From: UBA6522 sp965204155
GTDB lineage: Bacteria > Pseudomonadota > Gammaproteobacteria > Steroidobacterales > Rariloculaceae
NCBI GenBank assembly: GCA_965204155.1
Contig: OZ241971.1
Span: 2,914,001-2,978,000 of the forward strand
Direction: 5' to 3'
Length of the DNA stretch: 64,000 nucleotides
Both the position numbers and the translations under genes were made by a program. This document shows, piece after piece, positions 34,722 through 43,230 of the stretch; within the stretch, counting starts at the first letter, position 1, and each line of letters begins with the position of its first letter. Under the pieces are notes generated by a model that saw only the letters and a program-made list of their open reading frames with translations, made no database searches and had not been told where the DNA came from.

Positions 34722-35573
34722 ATGCGGGCCAGCGACACGACTTCAGATCGTTTTCTGAAAGGATTGACCCTTGGCGAACCGCTTGGGCGGGGCGGCATGT
34801 CCCGGGTTCTCGCAGCGGCCACCGCTGACGGGCAGCGGGTTGCGGTAAAGTTCCCCCGCCTTGACGGCGATGCCGACCAGGCTGCAGGCCGGGCGCTGGT
34901 GCATCGCGAATATGGTTTCCTCAGTGAGATTTCGCATCCGAACGTGATCAATGTTCTCGGTCTTTTCCGTATCCCGAATGAGCGTGACGACTCCGTTTCC
35001 GGGCCTGGTTTGGTCATGGAGTACCTGGACGGTGGCGACCTGGTGTCCATGGCCGGCTGCCCACCGCGCATCTGGGTTCCGGTGGCTACCCGGATTGCGT
35101 GCGCGCTGGACTATCTGCATCGCTCGGGGATCGTTCATCGGGATCTCAAGCCTCGCAACATCCTGCTGCGACGCGGTGACATGCCGTGCCTGATCGACTT
35201 TGCCCTGGCCGCCCGCATCGGCGGCCCGGCGCCGCGGGGCGGTGGGACGGCGGCCTATCGGCGCCGCAAGTCGACGGATGAAGCCGACGTGGCCGATGAC
35301 GTCTACGCCCTTGCGGTACTGGTTTACGAACTCTGGCTCGGAACCTTGCCGTTCGGCAGGAATCCGACACAATTGAATGGAGAGCATTCGCGGCTGTTTC
35401 CCGAGCTTCGGCCGGATCCGGGGGTGCGCGGCACGAGGCACCTGGCGGAAGTCCTGTCCGGCATCCTGAACCAGCGCGAGGCAGCGTTGTCCGCGGGCAT
35501 CGGACCACTGCGGCATGCATTAGAATCGGTGGGTGGGGCACCAGGAGATACGCTCGTTGGCCGAACGGGATAA
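34722..35573 (+). CDS. Hanks-type Ser/Thr protein kinase with DFA in place of DFG
   Basis: The 283-residue cytosolic kinase has a glycine-rich loop (GEPLGRGGMSRVLAA), the ATP-anchoring Lys in QRVAVKFPRL, a Glu in HREYGFLSEI, and the catalytic loop HRDLKPRNILL. The metal-binding motif reads IDFALA, so DFG is changed to DFA. The Asp itself is kept, so activity is plausible but activation-loop behaviour may differ. The subdomain VIII/IX region is short (GGGTAAYRRRKS, then DDVYALAVLVYELWLG). There is no transmembrane segment or sensor domain, unlike PknB. Its 3' end overlaps the next gene. The operon encodes two FHA or FHA-like proteins, the expected readers of the phosphothreonine it would make. 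No PP2C phosphatase is present. Confidence 0.87.
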   Translation: MRASDTTSDRFLKGLTLGEPLGRGGMSRVLAAATADGQRVAVKFPRLDGDADQAAGRALVHREYGFLSEISHPNVINVLGLFRIPNERDDSVSGPGLVMEYLDGGDLVSMAGCPPRIWVPVATRIACALDYLHRSGIVHRDLKPRNILLRRGDMPCLIDFALAARIGGPAPRGGGTAAYRRRKSTDEADVADDVYALAVLVYELWLGTLPFGRNPTQLNGEHSRLFPELRPDPGVRGTRHLAEVLSGILNQREAALSAGIGPLRHALESVGGAPGDTLVGRTG

Positions 35574-37071
35574 ACAGAACCCCGGACACGACGAAACCAT
35601 CGTTCCGGTCGAGCCCGGCTTCCGCAAGCCCGGCCCGGAGGTCCGGCGCCGCGAACCGGGGCGGGCGTTGTCCATGCCCGTTCGAGTCGCGGCGCTCGGC
35701 GGGCTGGTGGTCGCGGCTGCCGTGGTCTTCATGTGGCTGCCGAACTGGGTCGACGATCAGCAGGCGCAGGAACCCGTCGCCGAGGAACCGCCGCCTCCGG
35801 ATCCCATTGAAGAGCCAGGCCCGGTCTATACCGAAGAAGAACTCGAGGCGTTGCGTGACGAGGCCGACGGACTGCTGGCGCAGCTCCTGAACCAGCAGTC
35901 CCAGCTCGACCGGCGATCGGCCGCGGAGTGGGGCGGCGACGACTTCGAGACCTACCAGGAACTTGGCCGAAGCGGCGACGATGCCTACCTTGCAGACGAA
36001 TTCTGGAATTCCGTTGCTTCGTATGAGCAAGCCCTCGACCTGGGGGAGGGGTTGCTGACGCGTTCGATCGAACTGATCGATGCCGCACTGGCTGCGGCCC
36101 GCGAGGCGCTGCAAGCCGGCAACGCCGACGTGGCGGCCGAGCAGTTTTCACTGGTGCTGCAGATCGAACCGGATAACGCCGACGCGCAGGCCGGACTGCT
36201 CAGGGCGCAGCAGTTGCCCGATGTCCTGGCCCTCGTGCGTCAGGGGGAAGACCTGGAACGATCCGGCGACCTGGAAGGAGCGATCCGCGCCTATCGTGAG
36301 GCGGTGGCGCTGGACGGACTCTGGGCACCGGCCCGGTCGGCGCTCAACGCGCTCGAAGCGACGATCAGGGCCCGGCGATTCGATGACCTGATGTCCAGGG
36401 GACTGAACGCCATGGCCGCCGAAGAGTTCGAAGAAGCCCATGAGCTTTTCGCCCAGGCACTCGCGCTGCGTCCCGATTCCGAGGAGGCGAGGAACGCGCA
36501 GATTCAGGCCGACCAGAGCCGGAAGCTCGAGCAGATCGCACTGGTGGAAGCGCGTGCGCTGGCGTTCGAGTTGCGGGAACGCTGGGAGAATGCGCTGAGC
36601 CTCTACAACGACGCCCTGCAGACGGATTCGACCCTGGCGTTTGCCCAGGAAGGCCGGGATCGGACCCAGTATCGCGTGGACCTGGAACTGAAGCTGCAGA
36701 ATCTCATCGACCACCCCGATCTGCTCTTCAACGACAATGTGTTGCGCGACGCGCAGTTGCTGGCCGCCGAGGCCGCCGGTATCGCGCCCATGGGGCCGCG
36801 ACTCGGGGAACAGGTGGAGTCGCTGGACCGGCTGCTGCGGCTGGCCTCGACGCCGCTGCCGGTGCAGTTGCAGTCCGATGAACTGACGGAGGTCACGCTG
36901 TTTCGGGTCGGCCGCCTGGGGCAGTTTCTGGTCCACGACCTCGAACTGCGCCCGGGCGCCTACACCGTGGTTGGGAGCCGGCCCGGCTACCGTGATGTGC
37001 GCATGACCTTCACCGTTCTGCCGGGTCAGTCGCTGGAACCCATCCGGGTGGAATGCATGGAGCGGATCTGA
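35533..37071 (+). CDS. Membrane-anchored TPR protein with C-terminal PEGA-like domain
   Basis: A 512-residue protein if started at GTG 35533; TTG 35557 (504 residues) has the better-placed AGGAG. Both overlap the kinase gene. About 50 cytosolic basic residues precede a transmembrane helix (ALGGLVVAAAVVFMWL, about 53-69) and a proline/glutamate linker. From about 110 to 430 the protein is helical, with TPR-like repeats (AADVAAEQF-type, EDLERSGDLEGAIRAYREAV, EEFEEAHELFAQALALRPDS). The last 60 residues (VHDLELRPGAYTVVGSRPGY) are a PEGA-type beta domain. Topology is therefore cytosolic tail, single TM, periplasmic TPR and PEGA. The cytosolic tail is a possible kinase substrate. The stop overlaps the next start as TGATG, so the two are translationally coupled. 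Confidence 0.82.
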   Translation: MGHQEIRSLAERDKQNPGHDETIVPVEPGFRKPGPEVRRREPGRALSMPVRVAALGGLVVAAAVVFMWLPNWVDDQQAQEPVAEEPPPPDPIEEPGPVYTEEELEALRDEADGLLAQLLNQQSQLDRRSAAEWGGDDFETYQELGRSGDDAYLADEFWNSVASYEQALDLGEGLLTRSIELIDAALAAAREALQAGNADVAAEQFSLVLQIEPDNADAQAGLLRAQQLPDVLALVRQGEDLERSGDLEGAIRAYREAVALDGLWAPARSALNALEATIRARRFDDLMSRGLNAMAAEEFEEAHELFAQALALRPDSEEARNAQIQADQSRKLEQIALVEARALAFELRERWENALSLYNDALQTDSTLAFAQEGRDRTQYRVDLELKLQNLIDHPDLLFNDNVLRDAQLLAAEAAGIAPMGPRLGEQVESLDRLLRLASTPLPVQLQSDELTEVTLFRVGRLGQFLVHDLELRPGAYTVVGSRPGYRDVRMTFTVLPGQSLEPIRVECMERI

Positions 37072-39506
37072 TGGCGGATCTCGATCGCTGCGTATTGACC
37101 GCCAGGGCAGGAGGCGAGGAACGCCGGTTTTCGGCCGCCGAGTTACCGGTCCTCATTGGCGGCGGATCCGAGTGCGATATCCGCTTGCAGGGCATTTCGG
37201 GCTCGCTCCAGATCGGCACGCTGGACGGCGCCTATTTCGTTCAGCCCGGCAGGAACACCCGTGGACTGCGCCTGGACGGCGAGCCGGTATCCGGTTCCCG
37301 TTGGCTAAGGGACGGTCAGACGATCGCGCTGGATACCGCGCGGACCCGCTGCAGTTTCCGGGACGAACGGCTGGAACTGGCGATCGAGGGCCAGGTGACC
37401 GGCGGCGATACGGCGCCGCCGGATCTTGAGGAATTGGCCCTGGAGACGTCCGACGAGGACGAAGTCGCCGTGGAGCCGATCGCGTTCCGGCCGGGCATGA
37501 GCGAGTCGTCTGCGGTTCACGGCGGGCGTACGCGGCGCACCGCCGTCATCGTGGGGTCGGCCTTCGCCGTACTGGCGGTTGCCGGGTGGTTTGCGTTTAC
37601 GGCCAAGTCGGTGCAACTGGTGACCGTACCGCCGGCGGATGAAGTCGGACTGCCGGGCACGCTGTTCAAGTTTCGCATCGGCGACCGGTTCCTGGTTCGT
37701 TCCGGGTCCCATCGCGTGGTGGCGCAGCGGGCCGGATACCATGAACTGGATGTGATCGTCGAGGTCGGCCAGTTGCCTGCCCAGACGGTGGAGCTTGAAC
37801 TGGCCAAGCTTCCGGGAATCATCACCTTCACCACGGAACCGGATGTGGCGGCGGATGTCCAGGTGGACGGGATTTCCATCGGTACCGCGCCGCTGATCGG
37901 CGTGGAAGTCGAGCCGGGCCGGCACCGTGTGGAGTTCATCGCCGAGCGATTCCTGTCCGAGGTGCTGGAGCTGGATGTATTCGGAGAAGGCCGGCCACAG
38001 AGTCTGGCCGCCGAACTGACCCCGAACTGGGCGCCGGTCAGCCTGAGCAGCCGGCCGGCCGGTGCGCAGGTACTGGTGGACGGCACGGCAATGGCGACCA
38101 CCCCCGCGGAACTGGAACTGGGCGCGGGCGAGCGGCTGGTTGAATTGCGGCTTGCCGGATACAACGCGTGGCGCGACGCGGTCACCGTGCTTGCAGACCA
38201 GCCGCTGAGCCTGCCCGAGGTCGCGCTCGTCCAGGCCGACGGACGGGTGGAACTGGTCACGGACCCCGCCGGCGCGGCCGTCAGCGTCAACGGCGAGTAC
38301 CAGGGCGCGACACCGCTGACCCTCGGGTTGAGGCCCGGCCGCACGCACGCCATCACGCTGACCAAACCCGGCTACGATACCGAGACCCGCGAGCTTTCCG
38401 TGGAGGCGGACAGCGGCCGGCGCCTGGAAATACCGTTGACGGCGCAACTCGGCGTGGTCGAAGTGGTGAGCGATCCGCCGGCCGCGGAGATCTATGTGAA
38501 CGGCGAACTCGGCGGCGTGACGCCGGCGCAGTTGTCGCTGCTCGCCGTGGCCCATGATCTGGAAATTCGGCTCGAGGGGCACGCGTCCCAGTCCACCACG
38601 ATCACGCCGCGCACGGGTTTTTCCCAGCGCTGGGAAACTGCCCTGGTTGCCCTGAATACCGTGACCGGAGCCGGGTATCCGCAATCCGTGCAGTCCAGTC
38701 TGGATCAGGAGTTGCGGCTGGTGCTGCCCGGCGAATTCACCATGGGGTCGTCGCGCCGCGAACAGGGTCGCCGCTCCAACGAGGCGTTGCGCGCGATCAG
38801 GCTGACGGAGGGGTTTTACCTCGGGGTGAAGGAGGTCAGTAACGCCGAATTCCGGCAGTTCGATCCCGAACATGACTCGGGCTCGTTCTCGGGCGAATCG
38901 CTGGACGGCGACGAACAGCCCGTGGTTCGGGTCACCTGGGAGCAGGTGGCGCAGTTCATGAACTGGCTGAGCATCCGGGACTCGCTGCAGCCGGTGTATG
39001 AAGAGGCTGAGGGCACCTGGCGGGCGGTCCGGCCGCTGCGCAGCGGGTACCGCCTGCCCACCGAGGCCGAATGGGCCTGGGCAGCGCGCTTCGCCGTCCG
39101 CGACGAGCCGCTGATTTTTGCGTGGGGCGCGGAACTGCCTCCGCCCGACCGGGTCGGCAATTACGCCGACATCTCCGCCCGGCAGTTGCTGCCCACAACC
39201 CTGGTCACCTACAACGACGGTTTCAGCGTGTCTGCCCCATCCGGAAGCTTTCCGGCCAATCCGCTGGGCATTTTCGACCTTGGTGGTAATGTCTCGGAGT
39301 GGGTTCAGGATTATTATGAAGTGGGCAGGACCGAGACCGAAGTGGTTGTCGATAACCCGCTCGGTCCCGTTGACGGGCGGTTCAGGGTGGTCAGGGGACC
39401 GAGCTGGCGAGGCGCGACGGTGACCGACCTGCGCATGGCGTCGCGGAATTTCAATGCCGAGGGCGACGAGTGGACAGGCTTCAGGATTGCGCGAAACCTG
39501 GAATGA
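37071..39506 (+). CDS. FHA-like/TM/PEGA/FGE-like membrane protein
   Basis: The 811-residue product begins with a cytosolic domain of FHA-like pattern (LPVLIGGGSECDIRLQG, then RWLRDGQTIAL) that lacks a clear S-R-x-H, so phosphopeptide binding is uncertain. A TM helix follows at about 157-177 (VIVGSAFAVLAVAGWFAF). Residues 180-545 hold several PEGA repeats, for example TTEPDVAADVQVDGISIGTA and VSDPPAAEIYVNGELGGVTP. Residues 545-811 are a formylglycine-generating-enzyme-type domain (LPGEFTMGSS, YRLPTEAEWAWAAR, GIFDLGGNVSEWVQDYY, GFRIARNLE). That domain contains no Cys, so the copper-binding active site of true FGE is missing and it is probably a binding module. ATG 37071 overlaps the upstream stop; a start at 37053 is less likely. 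Confidence 0.87.
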   Translation: MADLDRCVLTARAGGEERRFSAAELPVLIGGGSECDIRLQGISGSLQIGTLDGAYFVQPGRNTRGLRLDGEPVSGSRWLRDGQTIALDTARTRCSFRDERLELAIEGQVTGGDTAPPDLEELALETSDEDEVAVEPIAFRPGMSESSAVHGGRTRRTAVIVGSAFAVLAVAGWFAFTAKSVQLVTVPPADEVGLPGTLFKFRIGDRFLVRSGSHRVVAQRAGYHELDVIVEVGQLPAQTVELELAKLPGIITFTTEPDVAADVQVDGISIGTAPLIGVEVEPGRHRVEFIAERFLSEVLELDVFGEGRPQSLAAELTPNWAPVSLSSRPAGAQVLVDGTAMATTPAELELGAGERLVELRLAGYNAWRDAVTVLADQPLSLPEVALVQADGRVELVTDPAGAAVSVNGEYQGATPLTLGLRPGRTHAITLTKPGYDTETRELSVEADSGRRLEIPLTAQLGVVEVVSDPPAAEIYVNGELGGVTPAQLSLLAVAHDLEIRLEGHASQSTTITPRTGFSQRWETALVALNTVTGAGYPQSVQSSLDQELRLVLPGEFTMGSSRREQGRRSNEALRAIRLTEGFYLGVKEVSNAEFRQFDPEHDSGSFSGESLDGDEQPVVRVTWEQVAQFMNWLSIRDSLQPVYEEAEGTWRAVRPLRSGYRLPTEAEWAWAARFAVRDEPLIFAWGAELPPPDRVGNYADISARQLLPTTLVTYNDGFSVSAPSGSFPANPLGIFDLGGNVSEWVQDYYEVGRTETEVVVDNPLGPVDGRFRVVRGPSWRGATVTDLRMASRNFNAEGDEWTGFRIARNLE

Positions 39507-39568
39507 TTTCGATGTAGCATGGTCAAATGTCATTTGGCGGTCGATGACCTGATTGCGGAGGTATCAAC

Positions 39569-39895
39569 GTGACTGCGGTAATTCGAATCTGCATTGCCGG
39601 ATTGCTGGGATTGTGGATGGTCGCCGGCATTTCGCAGGAGGTTGCGGAGGAAGCTACGGCGGAAGCGGACGCGCAGCAGGAGGCTGCACCCGAGGACGAT
39701 TCCGCGGCGGCCGCCGAAGCGGCGGAAGCCGGTACAGCCGAACAGCCCGAAACCGTCGCGGATGGGGTCGCGGCCGAAACCGGTGCGACCGAACCCGCTG
39801 CGGCGCTTCCGGAAATTCCGCCTCTGGATGAACTGTTTGTCCCGAGTCAAAATATCCGCGCGGACGAACCCGTGACGTTTCCCGTGGACTTCTAG
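39569..39895 (+). CDS. Small acidic exported protein
   Basis: This 108-residue frame starts at GTG 39569 with GGAGG upstream. The first 22 residues form a signal peptide or anchor (IRICIAGLLGLWMVAGIS). Almost all the rest is Ala/Glu/Asp-rich and probably disordered (EATAEADAQQEAAPEDDSAA). The C-terminal 25 residues are better defined (PEIPPLDELFVPSQNIRAD, ending FPVDF) and may be a docking peptide. It lies 62 bases after the PEGA/FGE protein and 11 before the proton-channel gene, so it belongs to the operon. It does not resemble ExbD, TonB or MotB in sequence. Function unknown. Confidence 0.65.
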   Translation: MTAVIRICIAGLLGLWMVAGISQEVAEEATAEADAQQEAAPEDDSAAAAEAAEAGTAEQPETVADGVAAETGATEPAAALPEIPPLDELFVPSQNIRADEPVTFPVDF

Positions 39896-39906
39896 GTGCA
39901 GGCAGG

Positions 39907-40719
39907 ATGCAGATGAACCGAAGTTTTTCCGGCGAGTTTCTCTACCAGGTTTTTGCGCTGATCATCGCGGTGATCGTCGTACACGCCGTGTACGTGACGC
40001 TGATCCGCCCCCAGGCTGAAGCGATCATGGCCGAACAGGCCATGCTGATCGAGCAGGACGAGACCTACACTCCCGAGCGTTCACTGTACGTTCTCATTCG
40101 GGATTTCGAGCAGGAAGCGTGTCTGGTGCTCATGTTCTGGGCCTTCTCGATCATGGGTTTCAAGGCGTTCAGGGCGGTGGGCGAACGCAAGCTGCTGCAG
40201 GAGGAACTGGTGCCCGTGCCGGAGGGGGTCCGCATACTCCCGGAGGATACCCGGGAGTATGCGCGAAATATCCAGTCACTGCCGGAGCGGATACGCGAGA
40301 TGCTGCTGCCCCGGGTCATGCTCTCGTCCCTGCAGCGCTTCGGGTCCACACGAAATGTTCAGGACGTCTCGTCGGTGGCGAATACCCTTTGCGAATCGGA
40401 GGGCGAGCGCCTGGAGTCGGAACTTTCCATGATCCGGTACATCGCGTGGGCCATTCCTTCAGTGGGGTTCATTGGCACCGTACGCGGTATCGGTGAGGCC
40501 CTGAGCCAGGCACATCGTGCCGTGGACGGCGATATCGCCGGCGTTACCGAGAGCCTGGGCACGGCCTTCAACAGTACGTTCATTGCACTGCTGATTTCCA
40601 TCGTGGTCATGTTCCTGGTGCATCAGTTGCAACTGCTTCAGGAGCGCCAGGTCTTCGATACGCAGACGTACATCGACCACAATCTCATCAGGCACATGCA
40701 GGTACGGGGCAGGGGCTGA
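39907..40719 (+). CDS. MotA/TolQ/ExbB-family proton channel
   Basis: The 270-residue protein has four predicted TM helices: 11-33, 71-88, 178-197 and 222-241. It has the family layout with a long cytosolic region (about 90-175) between TM2 and TM3. TM3 contains AIPSVGFIGTVRGIGEALS and TM4 contains SLGTAFNSTFIALLISIVV, the conserved small/Thr-lined helices that form the proton path in ExbB, TolQ and MotA. It should form a pentameric ring around partner helices carrying an Asp. No ExbD, TolR or MotB gene follows; the best candidate partners are the two vWA proteins encoded 1.4 kb downstream, whose N-termini have the Asp-bearing helix. It starts 11 bases after the acidic protein. Confidence 0.9.
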   Translation: MQMNRSFSGEFLYQVFALIIAVIVVHAVYVTLIRPQAEAIMAEQAMLIEQDETYTPERSLYVLIRDFEQEACLVLMFWAFSIMGFKAFRAVGERKLLQEELVPVPEGVRILPEDTREYARNIQSLPERIREMLLPRVMLSSLQRFGSTRNVQDVSSVANTLCESEGERLESELSMIRYIAWAIPSVGFIGTVRGIGEALSQAHRAVDGDIAGVTESLGTAFNSTFIALLISIVVMFLVHQLQLLQERQVFDTQTYIDHNLIRHMQVRGRG

Positions 40720-40754
40720 CGGGCGGGCAGGCAGACATCGGGACGTAGCGAACA

Positions 40755-42152
40755 GTGAACACGCTGGCCATCGAGATCAATGACGCGGGCTTGACCGTCG
40801 CCGATGGTTCCGGCGTGCTGGCGGTGGAGCCCGGTTACGCTTCGCTGGACAATGGCGAGTTTCTCGCCGGGGACACGGCATACGCCCAGGCGCGGCTGCG
40901 TCCCCGCCAGACCAGCAACGCTCACTGGGAGAACCTGAGCCTCGACCCCGACAGCGCGGGAATCGAAGGGGTAGGCAGTTCCGCGGAGCTCGCCTTCAGG
41001 CAACTGGATGGGCTGTGGAACCGGTTCGGCGGTGCAGGCAGGGACGCCGTCCTCGTTGTGCCGGGTCACTATAGCCGGGAGCAGCTCGGTTTGCTGCTCG
41101 GGCTGGTTCAGGAATGCCGGATGCCGGTCCGGGCGATGGTCAACGCAGCCGCGGCGGCCAGTGCACGCCCCTGGCCCGGGCGCCAGCTCCTCCACCTGGA
41201 TGTCCACTTGCACCGCTTTTCGGCGACAGTACTGAAGCAGGGCGACGGCGTCGCCGCCGAACCGGAACAGGCCCTGACCGGTGTCGGACTCGTCTCGCTG
41301 ATGGACCTCTGGGCCAAGCGCGTGGCGGAATTGTTCGTGTTGCAGACGCGCTTCGATCCGTTCCACCGCGCCGATTCCGAGCAACTCGTCCATGACCGGT
41401 TACCGGAGTCGCTGGGTGCGCTGCACAGTGACGATGACACCGAACTCGCACTGAATTTCGGCGGTGAGGCGCGAATGGTCCGGTTGACCCGCAAGCAGGT
41501 GCTCGGCGTCGTGGCCGGTGCCTGGCGGGCTGTGGTCCAGTTCGTGGCGCAGCAGCGGGAGCCGGGCGCCAGCCTCACGCTGCAGGTGTCCCACCGCGTC
41601 GGTCATCTGCCGGGTCTCACGGCCGAACTGAAGCGCCTGGACGATACCCGAATCGTGACCCTGCCCCACGATGCCGCTGTCAAGGGTGCGCTGGCGTGCG
41701 CGCGGGGGCTGGATTCGGCTTCCGGTCAGGTCAAGCTGCTCAAGAGGCTGCCGTGGAGGAGAGAGCCCGAGCAGGGCGAGCCCGCAACAGTACAGGAGGT
41801 CGAACCCGCCGCAGTGACGGCGTCGGATGCCGAGGCCATCGCCACCCATGTCGTGCACCGCGGTGTTGCGCTTCCCGTGGGGCAATCCGCGCTGCACATT
41901 GGCCGCGAATGCGTCAACGGGCGCCGCACGATCGTCATTGACGATCAGCACCAGGCGGTGTCCCGGTCCCACTGCGAGGTGGTGCGCCGGGACGGCGAAC
42001 TTTGCCTGAAGGACAGCAGCCGCTTCGGAACATTCGTCAACGAGAAGCGTGTCCGCGGCGAGACGGTCTTGCGTCCGGCGGATGTCATCCGCGTAGGCTC
42101 GCCCGGAGAGGAGCTACAGGTCATCGCGGTGGAGGTGCACGATGGCCCGTAA
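40755..42152 (+). CDS. Actin-fold-like (ASKHA) protein with C-terminal FHA domain
   Basis: The 465-residue protein starts at GTG 40755. Its N-terminal 330 residues have features of an actin/Hsp70-type fold: TLAIEINDAGLTVADGSG resembles phosphate-1, AVLVVPGHYSREQLGLLLGL is like the second strand-helix unit, RQLLHLDVHLHRFSATVLKQ is like phosphate-2, and VSHRVGHLPGLTAELKRL lies near the adenosine end. The Asp/Gly residues are not fully canonical, so ATP binding is a guess. Residues about 365-460 are a good FHA domain (LHIGRECVNG, AVSRSHCEVV, SSRFGTFVNEKRV) with the G-R, S-x-x-H and N that bind phosphothreonine. It is cytosolic. It overlaps the first vWA gene by 11 bases. It is a likely reader of phosphorylation by the locus kinase. 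Confidence 0.75.
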   Translation: MNTLAIEINDAGLTVADGSGVLAVEPGYASLDNGEFLAGDTAYAQARLRPRQTSNAHWENLSLDPDSAGIEGVGSSAELAFRQLDGLWNRFGGAGRDAVLVVPGHYSREQLGLLLGLVQECRMPVRAMVNAAAAASARPWPGRQLLHLDVHLHRFSATVLKQGDGVAAEPEQALTGVGLVSLMDLWAKRVAELFVLQTRFDPFHRADSEQLVHDRLPESLGALHSDDDTELALNFGGEARMVRLTRKQVLGVVAGAWRAVVQFVAQQREPGASLTLQVSHRVGHLPGLTAELKRLDDTRIVTLPHDAAVKGALACARGLDSASGQVKLLKRLPWRREPEQGEPATVQEVEPAAVTASDAEAIATHVVHRGVALPVGQSALHIGRECVNGRRTIVIDDQHQAVSRSHCEVVRRDGELCLKDSSRFGTFVNEKRVRGETVLRPADVIRVGSPGEELQVIAVEVHDGP

Positions 42153-43230
42153 GCAGATGAACGTCTTCTCGCTGTCCTTCCTGGACGCCATGACCTGTGG
42201 ATTCGGGGCGGTGATTCTGTTCTTCATGATCATCAACGCCAATATCGACCTGCGCCGCGAGGAAACGCTGGACGACCTGGCCAGCGAAGTGGACCGGATG
42301 GAGCTCAAGGTGCTCACAGGACGCAGAAACCTGGTCGAGATGAAGGAGGACCTGGTCCGGCTGATAGAGCAATGGTCCATTCTCAGGGATCGGCGTGAAC
42401 AGATCGTCACCGAAATCCGGAACATCGAGGAGGAGTCCGACGCCATCAATGCGGACAGCTCGACGCGGGACGAGATCATCGAGCGCCTGCGCGCGGAACT
42501 TGAGGAACTGGAGGCGGAAACCGAGCGCCTGGCGGACTCGCAGACGCCGCAAATTGCCGGCGATCGCCTGCGAGGCTTCACCGGCGACGGCAACCGTCAA
42601 TACCTGACGGGCCTGCGAATGGGTGGGCAGCGTGTAGTTATCCTCGTCGATGCCTCCACCAGCATGCTGGACCGCACTGTGGTCAACATATTTCGGCGCC
42701 GCAACATGAGCGAAGAGCAGCAACTGCAGGCGCCCAAGTGGCGTCAGGCGGTGAATACCCTTGACTGGCTGACTACCCAGATACCTCCTGGCACGCTGAT
42801 CCAGATTTTCGCCTTCAACGACACCGCCTGGTCGCTGCTGGAGGGAGACGGGACGGCGTGGCATACCATTACCGACGGCACCCAGCTCGATGCGGCAGTG
42901 GAGAAACTGGGCGAGACGGTACCGCAGGGCCCCACCAGCCTGCACGCGGCTTTCGCGGCCATGCGCCCGCTGGATCCCAGGCCGGACAATATCTACCTGC
43001 TGGTCGACGGATTGCCCACCATGGGCGAGGTCACGCCCAATCAGCCGGGCGTGACCGGCGAGGAGCGCGTTCGGCACTTTGACCGGGCGCGGCGCTCGCT
43101 GCCGTTCAACGTGCCGGTGAACGTCATTCTCTACGCCATGGAAGGGGACCCGTCAGCCGCCCCGGCATACTGGCTGCTGGCGCTCGATACGGGCGGATCG
43201 ATGATGGCGCCCTCGGAGGATTGGCCATGA
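42142..43230 (+). CDS. vWA-domain protein with ExbD-like N-terminal helix (subunit 1)
   Basis: The 362-residue protein opens with a short cytosolic N-terminus and one TM helix containing SLSFLDAMTCGFGAVILFFM. Asp15 sits at the position of the proton-carrying Asp of ExbD, TolR and MotB helices. Residues 35-135 are a charged coiled coil (EEIERLRAELEELEAETERL type). Residues about 160-335 are a von Willebrand A domain with a complete MIDAS: DASTS near 169-173, the Thr in GPTSLHAA and the Asp in YLLVDGLPT. The vWA domain should lie in the periplasm and bind a ligand through Mg. The end of the gene overlaps the next as ATGA. This protein plus the ExbB-like channel would make a stator complex. Confidence 0.87.
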   Translation: MARKQMNVFSLSFLDAMTCGFGAVILFFMIINANIDLRREETLDDLASEVDRMELKVLTGRRNLVEMKEDLVRLIEQWSILRDRREQIVTEIRNIEEESDAINADSSTRDEIIERLRAELEELEAETERLADSQTPQIAGDRLRGFTGDGNRQYLTGLRMGGQRVVILVDASTSMLDRTVVNIFRRRNMSEEQQLQAPKWRQAVNTLDWLTTQIPPGTLIQIFAFNDTAWSLLEGDGTAWHTITDGTQLDAAVEKLGETVPQGPTSLHAAFAAMRPLDPRPDNIYLLVDGLPTMGEVTPNQPGVTGEERVRHFDRARRSLPFNVPVNVILYAMEGDPSAAPAYWLLALDTGGSMMAPSEDWP

